A DNA stretch of 51,484 nucleotides, from contig DBQR01000037.1 of NCBI GenBank assembly GCA_002305335.1, positions 39,429 through 90,912 on the forward strand. The letters are read 5' to 3'. Made by a program: the position numbers and the translations under genes. Each line of letters begins with the position of its first letter. Within the stretch, counting starts at the first letter, position 1. Origin of the DNA: Clostridiales bacterium UBA1389. GTDB lineage: Bacteria; Bacillota; Clostridia; Oscillospirales; CAG-382. Below are positions 22,730 through 31,975 of this stretch, piece by piece. Below the pieces are notes generated by a model. It was not told the DNA's origin. It searched no databases and saw only the letters and a program-made list of their open reading frames with translations.

Positions 22730-24927
22730 CACCGTCCTTGTCGTATGGAAATTTCAACATAAATGTTGTAGAAGAAGGTAAATACTCTTGCAATAAGATT
22801 TCCGAAGAGTACGCAGATAAACATTATAAACGTCGCACCCACTATGGTGCCTATAACGGTCAGGATATTCTTACCTAAGGTATAGTCGTGGGTGACCATC
22901 ATACCGAAGAAGATTAGCAGTCCCAACCAGAAGAAGGCAAAGGATTCCACAAGTCCCAGTATTGCCATTTCATCAACCGTCACCACGTTGGAAAGCCAGA
23001 TGGTGGGGAGAATGAGTATGGGCAGGGGGGTTAGGGCATAACAGGTGGCGATGTAAATGTCCTTGAAGGTGCCTTCCCCGTCAAAGAGGGTGGTTAAGCA
23101 CCAGTTGGCGACAACCCACAAAAGCAACGGTATAGCCACCGACAAAACCTGCTGTAAGTAGTCCACTCTGACGCCGGTGCTGTTGTAGAGGTAGCCCCTT
23201 CCCACAGCCTGATAGATGAACACAAGGATTGTGGTCAGCAGGATTATTGTAGCTCCCCTTACTCCGCCCCGCTTTTCGTGCTTAAGATCCCAGAAGCCGT
23301 CAAAGGGATGGAGTATTACGTGGAAGGCATACAGGAGTTCTTCTTTAATTGTCCGCTTTTCTCTGTAAACCCTGTTTTTTATGTTCTGCTTCTTTGCGTA
23401 TTTCATGAACAGGCTCCAGCCCACAAAGAAGACGATAACCACGGCGGGGATTACCAATATCCAGTTTTCAACCCATATCTTGCGGTATTCGTGGTAGGAT
23501 TTCGAAAAGCCGGCGGTGTCGTATGCGTCCCTGTAATATTGCATTGATTCGGTATAGTTGCCCGCTCTGTACAGGGATTCGGCGATTCCGATATAAGCCG
23601 CGTCGTAGTTGTTGTTGTGCTGGAGAATGGAGATATAATACTTAACCGCTTCGGAATAGTTCTGGTCTTCGGTGTTCTGCAGCGCCGCCGCCAGCAGGTC
23701 GCCGTAGGAGGTACGCTTATAAACCGTTATGGTATTGGAGGTCTGGTCAGCAAGGAGCATTTTTGTTCCCTGATAGGATATTGCCACCAGGTTCTGGTTC
23801 AGACCTATCTGGTCGCCCTTGTCGCCGAAGGCGAAGAGCAGATTACCGTTGTTGTCGTAGGTGAACACCTTGGAACGCTTCTGGTCAATGATTGACCACA
23901 TTCCGTTGGGGCCCAACGCCACGTCCACCAGGGTGGAAGCCCCGAACATGGTGACGTTCGTGGCGGCACGGGGTGCCACGTCCACTTCCCCCGAGGGGGG
24001 ATAGAAACCGTTTCTCAGCATTACGTCCTTGCCGCTGGGGTTAAGCTTTTTAACCGGAGCATACTTGTCGGACTTGTCTTTGCTGCTTATGGCATTCTGC
24101 TGAGTGCCGGGGTCTATGGCGGCGGTGGTTACGTACAGAAAGCCATCGTTGTCGATAATTAAATTGTTAAACTCAACCGATACGACTCGGGGCATCTTCC
24201 TTTTCTGTTCTTCGGTCATGAAGATACGCCTTATCATCTGCCAATTGCTGTAGGTCACCTTCTGGGGGCCTATGAAGGCGTTGAAGGAGCCGTCCCGGTT
24301 GAGGGACAATACGCCGTAGTTAAGGGAGGATACCACCACATAGATTGTTCCCGCGGAGTTGGTGCATACCGCTACCGGCTTGTAAACCGTGTCTTCCGGG
24401 AAAATGTCGCTGGAAGGTTCGGGAACTATAAGCTTGAAATTTCCTACCTTGTCAAAAATGACTATCCTTGACTTGCCGGTGTCGGCAACCAGTATTTCGG
24501 TGTCGGACACAAATACGCCGCCGGGAGCCGAAAGGGAATCGGGAACCCCCATATGGTTTGTAAAATTTTGAATAATCAGACGAACATTGTAGTTTTCGTC
24601 AAGGCATATAATCCTGCCGGTACCTTCGTCCGCCAGGTATACATACCCCAGTTTGTCAACATAAACGTCCGAAAGCTTTGAAATATCCGCCCAGCTGTCC
24701 TTGTAAAGCTGGGTTGCCATTTCGTTAACGCCGTCATCGAGTCCCTTTTTGATTGTTGCGGAATTAATGACTTTCAACGGCACATATGCGTCGGGGCTTA
24801 TCTGCCTCCTGCCGCTGACACTGTAGGTGTAGGTGGCGTAGGGTATCACAGCGCTGGCAACCACACCGCCGAACAACAGCATACAGCACAGAGCAAGAAG
24901 CAATACTCTAACAATTTTCAATCTCAT
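22729..24927 (-). CDS. NHL-propeller, TPR and Yip1-domain membrane protein
   Basis: A 732-aa protein of unusual make-up. Signal or anchor helix (residues 6-26); an NHL-type beta-propeller (about 75-420) with repeats such as YVDKLGYVYLADEGTGRIICLD and ILVADTGKSRIVIFD; a short TPR-like stretch (about 440-495, NYSEAVKYYISILQHNNNYDAA is its core); a transmembrane helix near 508-525; a basic cytoplasmic loop; and a Yip1-like domain with about five helices (565-720). The propeller and TPR should lie outside the cell. The role is unknown; it may be a scaffold or sensor for the transporter. It starts 11 bases after the upstream permease, and its stop overlaps the DUF5696 start. Confidence 0.83.
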   Translation of the reverse strand: MRLKIVRVLLLALCCMLLFGGVVASAVIPYATYTYSVSGRRQISPDAYVPLKVINSATIKKGLDDGVNEMATQLYKDSWADISKLSDVYVDKLGYVYLADEGTGRIICLDENYNVRLIIQNFTNHMGVPDSLSAPGGVFVSDTEILVADTGKSRIVIFDKVGNFKLIVPEPSSDIFPEDTVYKPVAVCTNSAGTIYVVVSSLNYGVLSLNRDGSFNAFIGPQKVTYSNWQMIRRIFMTEEQKRKMPRVVSVEFNNLIIDNDGFLYVTTAAIDPGTQQNAISSKDKSDKYAPVKKLNPSGKDVMLRNGFYPPSGEVDVAPRAATNVTMFGASTLVDVALGPNGMWSIIDQKRSKVFTYDNNGNLLFAFGDKGDQIGLNQNLVAISYQGTKMLLADQTSNTITVYKRTSYGDLLAAALQNTEDQNYSEAVKYYISILQHNNNYDAAYIGIAESLYRAGNYTESMQYYRDAYDTAGFSKSYHEYRKIWVENWILVIPAVVIVFFVGWSLFMKYAKKQNIKNRVYREKRTIKEELLYAFHVILHPFDGFWDLKHEKRGGVRGATIILLTTILVFIYQAVGRGYLYNSTGVRVDYLQQVLSVAIPLLLWVVANWCLTTLFDGEGTFKDIYIATCYALTPLPILILPTIWLSNVVTVDEMAILGLVESFAFFWLGLLIFFGMMVTHDYTLGKNILTVIGTIVGATFIMFICVLFGNLIARVFTFFYNIYVEISIRQGR

Positions 24928-24938
24928 AGTATTCCCCC

Positions 24939-25826
24939 TTAGTCTTTCATGCCCGAGGTGGACATGGTCTGAATAATATTGGATTGGGTGATTACGAATA
25001 CCAGTATAGGCACTATCATCATTACCACCGTGGCGGCAGCGGAAACACCGGTTCTTGAAATACCCGACGTAACGAGCTGGCTCATGGCGTAGTTGAAGGT
25101 CTTAAGCTGTTCGCTGTAAATATACATATTGGCGCCGGTGTTCCACAGGTCCTTGAAGGCAAAGATTATAAGGGTGATCCACGCCGGTTTAACCATGGGC
25201 ATGGCAATCTTCCAGAAAATCTTGTTTTCCGAAGCTCCTTCGATTCGTGCGGATTCAAGCACTTCGTCGGGTACCGAGGTTTCCATAAACTGCTTCATAA
25301 GGTAGAGGCCGTAAGTGGTACAGAAAGCCGGTATTATTATGGCAAGATAGGTGTCGATCCATTTGAATGCCGACATAAGGATAAACATCGTAATTCCCAC
25401 GACAGTGGCGTTGAACATAAGGGAGTAAACGATTATCTTGAAAAAGCCGTTTCTGCCGGGAAAGGGAATTTTTGATATGGCATATGCCGCATAGGCGGAA
25501 AGGATAACGTTCCCGGCGGTACCCACCACGGATATTAACACCGTATTGAATATGTACCTTGAGAAGGGAACCCAGCTGTCCCCCATTAGTCTGAACAAAT
25601 CCCTGAAGTTCTTAAACGTGGGGTTTACGGGGATAAGTCTCGGGGGGAACACCCAAAATTCTTCAAGGGGTTTCAGAGACTGGCCTATTGCGTATATAAG
25701 AGGTATAACCATTAAGGATCCGAAAATGGCAAGTATGATATAGATTCCTATATCGCCCTTCAGCGTACGGTTTACGGAACGCTGGAACTGCTCTTTCGGT
25801 TGTTTGTTTTTTCTGAACAATGCCAT
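24939..25826 (-). CDS. Carbohydrate-type ABC permease (MsmG/MalG class), pair A
   Basis: A 295-aa permease of normal length, with the class features: YILAIFGSLMVIPLIYAIGQSLKP, the FPGRNGFFKIIVYSLMF block, and the EAA loop EVLESARIEGASENKIFWKI near 205. It starts 2 bases after the stop of its MsmF-type partner. Together with that gene it makes a complete heterodimeric channel, distinct from pair B at 17600-19650. No ATPase gene is nearby. Confidence 0.93.
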   Translation of the reverse strand: MALFRKNKQPKEQFQRSVNRTLKGDIGIYIILAIFGSLMVIPLIYAIGQSLKPLEEFWVFPPRLIPVNPTFKNFRDLFRLMGDSWVPFSRYIFNTVLISVVGTAGNVILSAYAAYAISKIPFPGRNGFFKIIVYSLMFNATVVGITMFILMSAFKWIDTYLAIIIPAFCTTYGLYLMKQFMETSVPDEVLESARIEGASENKIFWKIAMPMVKPAWITLIIFAFKDLWNTGANMYIYSEQLKTFNYAMSQLVTSGISRTGVSAAATVVMMIVPILVFVITQSNIIQTMSTSGMKD

Positions 25827-25828
25827 TA

Positions 25829-26773
25829 TCAGGTACCTACCTTTCTCAGGAGTTTGTTAACAAGTAGGTTGCAGCCTATCATCATAAGGAACAGCACCGT
25901 GGCAATCGCCGAAGCATAACCCATCTCGAAACGGGATCCCCCGTAGTCTTCAAGATGGTGGACTATCGTCCAGGCGCAGTAGTTGGGGCTTGGGAATCCC
26001 ACCAGGGCGGTGATTACCCCCCCGAAACCGAAGGAGCTGGTAATGGCAAGTATGGCCGACAGCATAAGCTGGGGACGCATGGTGGGGAGGGTGATGAACC
26101 AAAGTTCCTGCCACCGGTTTTTTATTCCGTCAACGGCGCCCGCCTCATACAGGGTACGGTCAACCACCTGGAAGCCGGCTATAAGGGTAAGGAAGGAGGT
26201 GCCGAGACTGGTCCAGAGAGCAACCGCTATAATCAGCGGGAAAATATATTTTTCGTCCTGGAACCAGAGAACCGGTTTGTTGATTAACCCCATCTTCATC
26301 AGCCAGGCGTTGGCGAAGCCGTACTGGTCGCTGGCGAATAATACGTTCCAGATAAGGTAAACGCTTCCCGAAATGGAGGGGGCATAAAATAATAATGTAA
26401 CAAATGCCCTTATTTTCGGTCTTAATTCGTTTATGAACCAGGCAAAGAACAGAGATAACAGATAGGATGCGGGTCCGGTGACCGCCGCAAACACTAATGT
26501 GTTTTTGATGGCTATAAGGAATATTTCGTCGTCAAGGAACAGCCTTATGTAGTTATCCATAAATACATACTTCGGCCATTCCAAAAGGTTGAAGGTGGTA
26601 AAACTCAGCAGGAATGACAACACCACCGGGATAACCGTGAACAGGAAAAACAGAATAAAGAAGGGTGCCACCATCAAATAAGCGACTTTATATTTCTTCA
26701 TCTGCACCAGTGTCCATTTGAACTTGGTAATGTCACTCCGGACTACGACCTTATCGGTCTTTGCTTTTGACAT
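25829..26773 (-). CDS. Sugar-type ABC permease (MsmF/MalF class), pair A
   Basis: A 314-aa permease of normal length, second gene of the operon. Six helices; YLMVAPFFILFFLFTVIPVV near the N-terminus, RAFVTLLFYAPSISGSVYLI, and the EAA loop LYEAGAVDGIKNRWQELWFI near 215. It starts 29 bases after the stop of the solute-binding protein gene, with a GAGGA site upstream. The solute is unknown; being next to the binding protein, this pair is the likeliest to take its ligand. Confidence 0.93.
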   Translation of the reverse strand: MSKAKTDKVVVRSDITKFKWTLVQMKKYKVAYLMVAPFFILFFLFTVIPVVLSFLLSFTTFNLLEWPKYVFMDNYIRLFLDDEIFLIAIKNTLVFAAVTGPASYLLSLFFAWFINELRPKIRAFVTLLFYAPSISGSVYLIWNVLFASDQYGFANAWLMKMGLINKPVLWFQDEKYIFPLIIAVALWTSLGTSFLTLIAGFQVVDRTLYEAGAVDGIKNRWQELWFITLPTMRPQLMLSAILAITSSFGFGGVITALVGFPSPNYCAWTIVHHLEDYGGSRFEMGYASAIATVLFLMMIGCNLLVNKLLRKVGT

Positions 26774-26802
26774 TTCTTAATCCTCCTCGCTTGTCAAGTC
26801 GC

Positions 26803-29800
26803 TTACTTGCCGCCGCGTTTTGAATCGGCTTCCCTTATCATTTCCTGGGTCACCAAACCAAACTCGCTGCGTTTTCTGGATAATTCTTTATTTATAGATA
26901 CAATGTATTCCAGCATTTCGGCTACCGGTTCGGCGTCCTTGTTGTAAACGTCAAGGAAGGCGAAGTTGGTGTAACGGCCTATAATATAGCTGCCGGGGTA
27001 TTCGGGAGTGCACTGTACCGCGTTAAGCTGTGCCATAAGGGAGTCGATTTCGTCCTTTGACCAGGACATAAGGGACAGAGCCTCGATATTTGCGGTCGCC
27101 TGTTTTGCGGAGGGGCCTAACAGGGCTTCCATTTCGTTTGCGTAAGCCGACTGAACCTCAGCCGAAGTCCACCACTGCATAAATACCCATGCCGAGAAGG
27201 CGTTGGCATCGGTTATGCCCCGCATAAGTATCATGGTGGAAATGGCGGCGACGGTGGTATTGTCTATTGTCCGCCCGTCTTCCATCAGCGTGCCGGGGAG
27301 GGGGGTGAATTCCCAAAGTCCCATAATTTCGGGGGCGAACACTATAAGAGTATTATAGGTAGAAACATAATCTGCAATGGCAAGGGGCATGGTGCCGTCA
27401 CGGAACCGGTCGGCAAGAGCATAGGAAACCGGCAGACCGTACATGGTGAAGTACTGGCATACCCGCCTGAAGGAGCCAAGGGCGGCGTTGGAGTCAAGGT
27501 TTATGGTCATACCGTCGGTCTTGGGCAGGACTTTTGTTACCTTGTTTCCCTCTTCGTCCACAAAGGTGGCTTCGTAAACATTCTGGGTGTACTTTCCCGT
27601 TGCTTCATCATATCCGAATAGTTCGGGATATTTATTAAGGTAATTATCGTAATTGCCTTCTTTATACAGGGGTTCGCCCTTCTGATACATAAGTAACATT
27701 GTGCCGCCAAGACCGGAGGGGAAGCCCACATTGAGGTTTTTGGCCTGAAGCTTGGCGATACAGTCAACGAACTGTTCCCAGGTATTGGGTACTTCCAGAT
27801 TGGTTTCAACGAAAATGTCCTTGCGGTAGAACATCATGGAAAAGGACATGGTATCGGGAACCGCATAGGTTTCGCCGTACAATGTGATGGGAATCTTCGC
27901 CGCGGGGGCGAACCTTTCGAACACTTCGTCGAAGGTATCTACATTATCTATTATATCCTTGTAAACCGGATTGTCGGTAAAAAGGGAAAAGTCGTTGAAG
28001 TCATAGCCCCCGTGATTGGTGGTGTTCAGGGGGAGTACCGCCGAACGGATGGCGTAGTTTACCGGCGTGGACTGGTCGATGTTCATTGCCACGTCGGGAC
28101 CCGTCCCTGCAAGGGTGGCGGGAAGCAGGGTACCGCCCACAACCAGCTTGAGGTTTACCGGTATGTTGTATTTGTGCATGAAGTCGTCGTCGATTAGCCG
28201 TTTGATAATCTGCGCCTGTTCACGGCTGGAGGTGGTCCAGACCTCGATGCTTGCCGATTCAAGAGCCTTTTTGCTTTCGGCGGAAATGTCGGTGGTGGAG
28301 CTTATCGAGTTGTAGTCGGCAAAGAAGGATGTGACGAACTTTTTAAGCTCATTCCACAGATTTTCCCAGAAGCCGGATTCGGCCTTGGGCAGTTTATGTC
28401 CGACGGACTGGATTAAGATATAGTCCAGCTCAAGGGGCTGGGACTGGGTGTTGGTAAGCCAGGAACCGAGAGCGGCAAGATAGTCCTTCATGGTGGCTAA
28501 GGTTACCGCGATTTTATTGGGGCGTCTTCCCATCCTGTCAAGGATTATAGCCACCTTTTCAAGGGTGCCGTTGTTGGCGCCCCTTATGCCGGTTACCTCG
28601 GTAAGTCTGGCGGAAATGTCATACAGATCGGCAGCCGCCTGCTTAAGTCCCTTCAGCACTTCGGGCATAAGCTTTTCAAAGCCGTAGTCCCGGTATTCAT
28701 CGGGTTCGGGGCCGGTAAGCATCAATATCTTACGATAGTAGGCGTTGCTGGTGAGGAGTATGTTTTCAACCGCGCTTAAAATGTCGGCCATATCTCCAAG
28801 CACCACCTCAAGGCGGATTTTGTTAACGCCTTCCTTAAGGTAGAACTTGAAGGATTTTTCCCCTTCGGGGAGCTGGGTTTTGCCGTCGTGAAGGCCGGCA
28901 ACACGCCAGGTGTCGTCGAAGTTGAAGCGGCAGTTGGATGCTTCCTCAAAGGGAAGTTCGCCGTTTATGAGTATCTTTCTCGAAACATACATCCCTTCCA
29001 TAATGGACTGGTTGTATCTTAAAACAATATTGTAAAAACCGTCTTCGGGGGCGGTTATTTCATATTCGATCCATTGCCCCACATATGTCCATTTATCGCC
29101 GCCTATGGAATTAAGGCGCTGCAATGCGGCATGCTGGGGTTCGGTGATGGCGGAGGACCTGTCGTTTAACTGGTATATGGTCTTGTCGGAGGTGAAGGTG
29201 GGGTATTCTGCCTGCACCTTAACGGCTTTGTCGCCGGCATAATCCTTGGCACCCTGATTTTTGTAGTATTCAAGGTATTCGACATAGGAAAGGACTTCTT
29301 CCCTCGGCACAAGGGTAATGCGCTTTATGGCCAAAGGTTCCCTTACGGTGTTAAGGGTGATTACATGTTCCCCTTTGGTTAAAGCAAAACGCAAAGGCTC
29401 GGCCGAATAACCCGACGCATCGTGTAACCTTGCGGTGGTCCAAATGGGGTACAAGGTTTTGACGGGCTTCATCTCGTTGCCGCTGTTGTCCCGCTGGAAA
29501 AGGCGGGTGTTTTCATCCTGATTGGCAATGGCATTAAGATAATCCTCGTCAAGGGATGTGTAGGTCAGCCTTTCGCCTTTGTCGTCGTAAATGGTTTTGA
29601 AGTTTTCGTCAAGACGGTAATATGTATCGATCCAGCTTCGGGTAAGCTTAATCGAACGGGCTTCCTTGAAGGGAACCGCATCGTCGATAAGCACCATTCT
29701 TTCGATAATCGTGGATTTGCCCTTGGATACGGTATTGCCGTCCTCATCCTTAACCTCGGCGTTCCCTGTCCAGTATTCTATCTCGATGGAATAGAATGCG

Positions 29801-30186
29801 TCGGAAGGAATGTTTACTCTGAAGGAAATTTTTCCGTTGTCACCAACAAGCAGCACCTTTCCTTCGGTGCCGTAGTCTTCGCCCTCGCCCACGTTGACGG
29901 TGGCGGTGGTGCCGTTTTCAAAGTATTTGAATATATCCAGCAGCAAAGCCGCCTCGGCGTCGGGAACGCCGGCGTTTTCCGAGATATATGTGTCGTAGGA
30001 CACTGAGGTCAGAACGCTTTTTATTTCCGCAAGGGATGTACGCACCAGTGATTTGGAGCCACTGACGCTTTCAACCAGCGCATTTGCGGTAATGCCCGTG
30101 CCTATAATGCCGCTTCCCGATATAAGTAGCAAAAACGCCATTACAACGCCGAGCACTTTTTGAAGTGGTTTTTTGGTTTTGAACAT
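26803..30186 (-). CDS. Very large solute-binding protein with N-terminal carbohydrate-binding-like modules
   Basis: At 1127 aa it is more than twice the usual size. Residues about 645-1120 are a type-1 sugar-binding fold (IEVWTTSSREQAQIIKRL, AGTGPDVAMN, TYAVPDTMSFSMMFYRKDIF). Before it come two beta-sandwich modules that look like carbohydrate-binding domains (about 80-295 and 320-480, the second with APEDGFYNIVLRYNQ) and a helical region (490-640). The signal sequence (residues 8-36) has no lipobox Cys, so it is either secreted or held by that helix. GGAGGAAATTT precedes the start. It is the first gene of the operon, 69 bases after the inferred transcript start. Confidence 0.88.
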   Translation of the reverse strand: MFKTKKPLQKVLGVVMAFLLLISGSGIIGTGITANALVESVSGSKSLVRTSLAEIKSVLTSVSYDTYISENAGVPDAEAALLLDIFKYFENGTTATVNVGEGEDYGTEGKVLLVGDNGKISFRVNIPSDAFYSIEIEYWTGNAEVKDEDGNTVSKGKSTIIERMVLIDDAVPFKEARSIKLTRSWIDTYYRLDENFKTIYDDKGERLTYTSLDEDYLNAIANQDENTRLFQRDNSGNEMKPVKTLYPIWTTARLHDASGYSAEPLRFALTKGEHVITLNTVREPLAIKRITLVPREEVLSYVEYLEYYKNQGAKDYAGDKAVKVQAEYPTFTSDKTIYQLNDRSSAITEPQHAALQRLNSIGGDKWTYVGQWIEYEITAPEDGFYNIVLRYNQSIMEGMYVSRKILINGELPFEEASNCRFNFDDTWRVAGLHDGKTQLPEGEKSFKFYLKEGVNKIRLEVVLGDMADILSAVENILLTSNAYYRKILMLTGPEPDEYRDYGFEKLMPEVLKGLKQAAADLYDISARLTEVTGIRGANNGTLEKVAIILDRMGRRPNKIAVTLATMKDYLAALGSWLTNTQSQPLELDYILIQSVGHKLPKAESGFWENLWNELKKFVTSFFADYNSISSTTDISAESKKALESASIEVWTTSSREQAQIIKRLIDDDFMHKYNIPVNLKLVVGGTLLPATLAGTGPDVAMNIDQSTPVNYAIRSAVLPLNTTNHGGYDFNDFSLFTDNPVYKDIIDNVDTFDEVFERFAPAAKIPITLYGETYAVPDTMSFSMMFYRKDIFVETNLEVPNTWEQFVDCIAKLQAKNLNVGFPSGLGGTMLLMYQKGEPLYKEGNYDNYLNKYPELFGYDEATGKYTQNVYEATFVDEEGNKVTKVLPKTDGMTINLDSNAALGSFRRVCQYFTMYGLPVSYALADRFRDGTMPLAIADYVSTYNTLIVFAPEIMGLWEFTPLPGTLMEDGRTIDNTTVAAISTMILMRGITDANAFSAWVFMQWWTSAEVQSAYANEMEALLGPSAKQATANIEALSLMSWSKDEIDSLMAQLNAVQCTPEYPGSYIIGRYTNFAFLDVYNKDAEPVAEMLEYIVSINKELSRKRSEFGLVTQEMIREADSKRGGK

Positions 30187-30261
30187 AAATTTCCTCCTGC
30201 CAGAGTAATAAGCTATTTATGTTAGCCTGCACAAAGCTGTACCCATAAATATTTATATTAA

Positions 30262-30290
30262 ATTATATCCCGCTATGGTCATTTTGTCAA
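30262..30290 (-). promoter_or_regulatory. Consensus promoter of the seven-gene transport operon
   Basis: Minus strand TTGACA (30290-30285), exactly 17 bases, TATAAT (30267-30262). Transcript start near 30255. The rest of the 667-base gap (30187-30853) holds a palindrome at 30384 and a terminator at 30573; nothing else is recognised. Confidence 0.92.
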
Positions 30291-30383
30291 GTGTGCATAT
30301 AAACAAACCGGCTTTTTTGAGCAATATATACCGAAATGCCGTTTGTTCACGTTTTATTCATATGCGACACAGGGTTTTTCAAT

Positions 30384-30396
30384 GTGCAATTTGCAC
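30384..30396. promoter_or_regulatory. Palindrome GTGCAA-T-TTGCAC upstream of the operon
   Basis: A perfect 6-1-6 palindrome about 95 bases upstream of the -35. It could be an operator or activator site; no regulator gene is adjacent. Confidence 0.3.
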
Positions 30397-30572
30397 TTGT
30401 GCATAATGCTTCAAGCCGGCTTGTATTATTTGAAAACATAAATCCCGGTCTGGAAAAATATACTTGCCGGTGCCCGGAAATATACTGAATTCAAGGATAT
30501 TTTCTGTATATTATAACCGTATGTCCGTTTCTTCGCCCCGTTAATATAAATTATCGACATTTACAATTTTGA

Positions 30573-30610
30573 ACAAAAAATATACAACCTATAGAAAACA
30601 GGTTGTATAT
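30573..30610 (-). terminator. Terminator downstream of the VanY-like gene
   Basis: ATATACAACCT (30580-30590) and AGGTTGTATAT (30600-30610) form an 11-bp stem; on the minus strand it is followed by a run of Ts. It lies about 245 bases past the stop at 30854, leaving a long 3' untranslated region. Confidence 0.75.
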
Positions 30611-30853
30611 TGTATTAATAAGTCATTATCAATTGCTAATAAACGGGATTTATTCCCGGCAAACTGCACAAATTATGAACAGTTATTTCTACGTTTTAAG
30701 GAATCGCACAAAACATTTGTTCTTGACGGATTTTGGCGAAAAAAGGCAATTTTCGGGCTATTTTGAAGTTAATGAAAAGTTTAACATGCCGGTACGGCGG
30801 TTAAACGAAGCTTTTTTACCCCTCGGAATTAACGGCGGGGTTGTCGAAAACGC

Positions 30854-31885
30854 CTATGAATTTATAATTGCGGTTATTATAAATCCGGAGGAGTTGTCGC
30901 CGGAAACAGTGTATTCCGCCCCTTCGGGTATCTTAACCTGGGTCTGACCGGAAGCCGCAGCCGGACAGTAGTAGATGGCATATGAAACCCCTTCATGGGT
31001 TACCCGGTATTGGTTTTCAAAGCTGAACCGCTTTACAAAATCCACATATTCCTCAAGGCTGTAGTCGTTCAACGTCATAAGGTAGGCGTGGGGTTTTCCC
31101 ACATACCTGAAAAAGGAGGGGGAGGCGGAATAGCCGGTAAGGCTTTCCTTCCCCTGGGGATATCTCAACACAAAGCCGTAGGACCTGCAGTTTTCCGCAA
31201 GCCAGAGGAATTTACCCTCCGTAAGGGAGCCTTCCGAGGAGGGGTATACGGTACATCTGAATGATAGACCGGTATGAAGGTCGCTGCCTCCGCCGACGGC
31301 GGTATCCTTGCCGTTGTCGTAAAATTCCTGCTGATCTTTCTTGGTACGGAAAGCGGCGGTAATAGTGAGGGCGGTGGAGTTCGTCGCTTTGTACAAACCG
31401 TCCAGCATCGAGTTAAGTTCCGTCATTATCCTTTCGGAAATAAGCAGATTGCTGTCAGACAGCTTGTAGTTTTTTGAGCGGTGGTCGTAAATATTCACAA
31501 GGGGGGTGTCCTGGGAAAAGTCATACTGCTTGTCGTTGTTTACGATTATCAGATCCCCCCGGCGGATATCCTTTTCGTCAAGGGTTACATAAATAAAGTT
31601 TTCGGGCTGGCTGACTTCATTTGAAATTTCGCCGGAGGTGTCGGCGCTGTTTTCCTCCTGGGAAATATCGGCCGACTGGTCGCTTATGTCATTTGATTCA
31701 TCGGATATTTCCGATACCGAAGACTCGGCATCCGACTGGTTGTCGGCGGGTCTTGAGGTTTTATCCAGTATGTAGCTGGCAAACAGCACGGTGAGAATAA
31801 CCACGATAACGCCGAGGCAGGCTATCACCGCGATGATATTTATTGAGTTGTAGTTGTTTTTTTTGACCTTAACGGGCTTGCCCAT
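30854..31885 (-). CDS. VanY/M15B-like protein without zinc ligands (pseudoenzyme)
   Basis: A 343-aa protein: transmembrane anchor (residues 15-40), Ser/Asp/Glu-rich spacer (45-95), an M15B-like domain (about 100-285) and a 55-residue C-terminal extension. It aligns without gaps with the active protein at 12850 around the catalytic sites, but all four key residues are changed: His to L203 (SDLHTG against SEHQTG), Asp to R210, Glu to S255, His to F258 (SPSFFRYVG against ESWHFRFVG). The framework motif YGFVLRYPQGKESLTGY is kept. The frame is intact, so it is not a decaying gene. A binding or regulatory role at the cell wall is inferred. Confidence 0.85.
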   Translation of the reverse strand: MGKPVKVKKNNYNSINIIAVIACLGVIVVILTVLFASYILDKTSRPADNQSDAESSVSEISDESNDISDQSADISQEENSADTSGEISNEVSQPENFIYVTLDEKDIRRGDLIIVNNDKQYDFSQDTPLVNIYDHRSKNYKLSDSNLLISERIMTELNSMLDGLYKATNSTALTITAAFRTKKDQQEFYDNGKDTAVGGGSDLHTGLSFRCTVYPSSEGSLTEGKFLWLAENCRSYGFVLRYPQGKESLTGYSASPSFFRYVGKPHAYLMTLNDYSLEEYVDFVKRFSFENQYRVTHEGVSYAIYYCPAAASGQTQVKIPEGAEYTVSGDNSSGFIITAIINS

Positions 31886-31924
31886 TATTCACACCGTTCC
31901 TTTCCTTAGTATAAAAAAGCATAA

Positions 31925-31962
31925 TCCGCCGCGCTTTCAGCGCGTACTCAAAGCGCGGCGGA
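31925..31962 (-). terminator. Terminator after the PFOR gene
   Basis: A 13-bp GC-rich stem TCCGCCGCGCTTT / AAAGCGCGGCGGA with a 12-base loop, 14 bases past the PFOR stop; on the minus strand a T-rich run follows within 7 bases. Confidence 0.85.
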
Positions 31963-31975
31963 ATGTCATTTAATA

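Noticed and set aside
30569..30947. Two plus-strand frames (65 and 114 aa) in the gap before the VanY-like gene
   Set aside because: They start around a minus-strand terminator hairpin, lack ribosome binding sites, and the longer one runs antisense into the VanY-like coding region.
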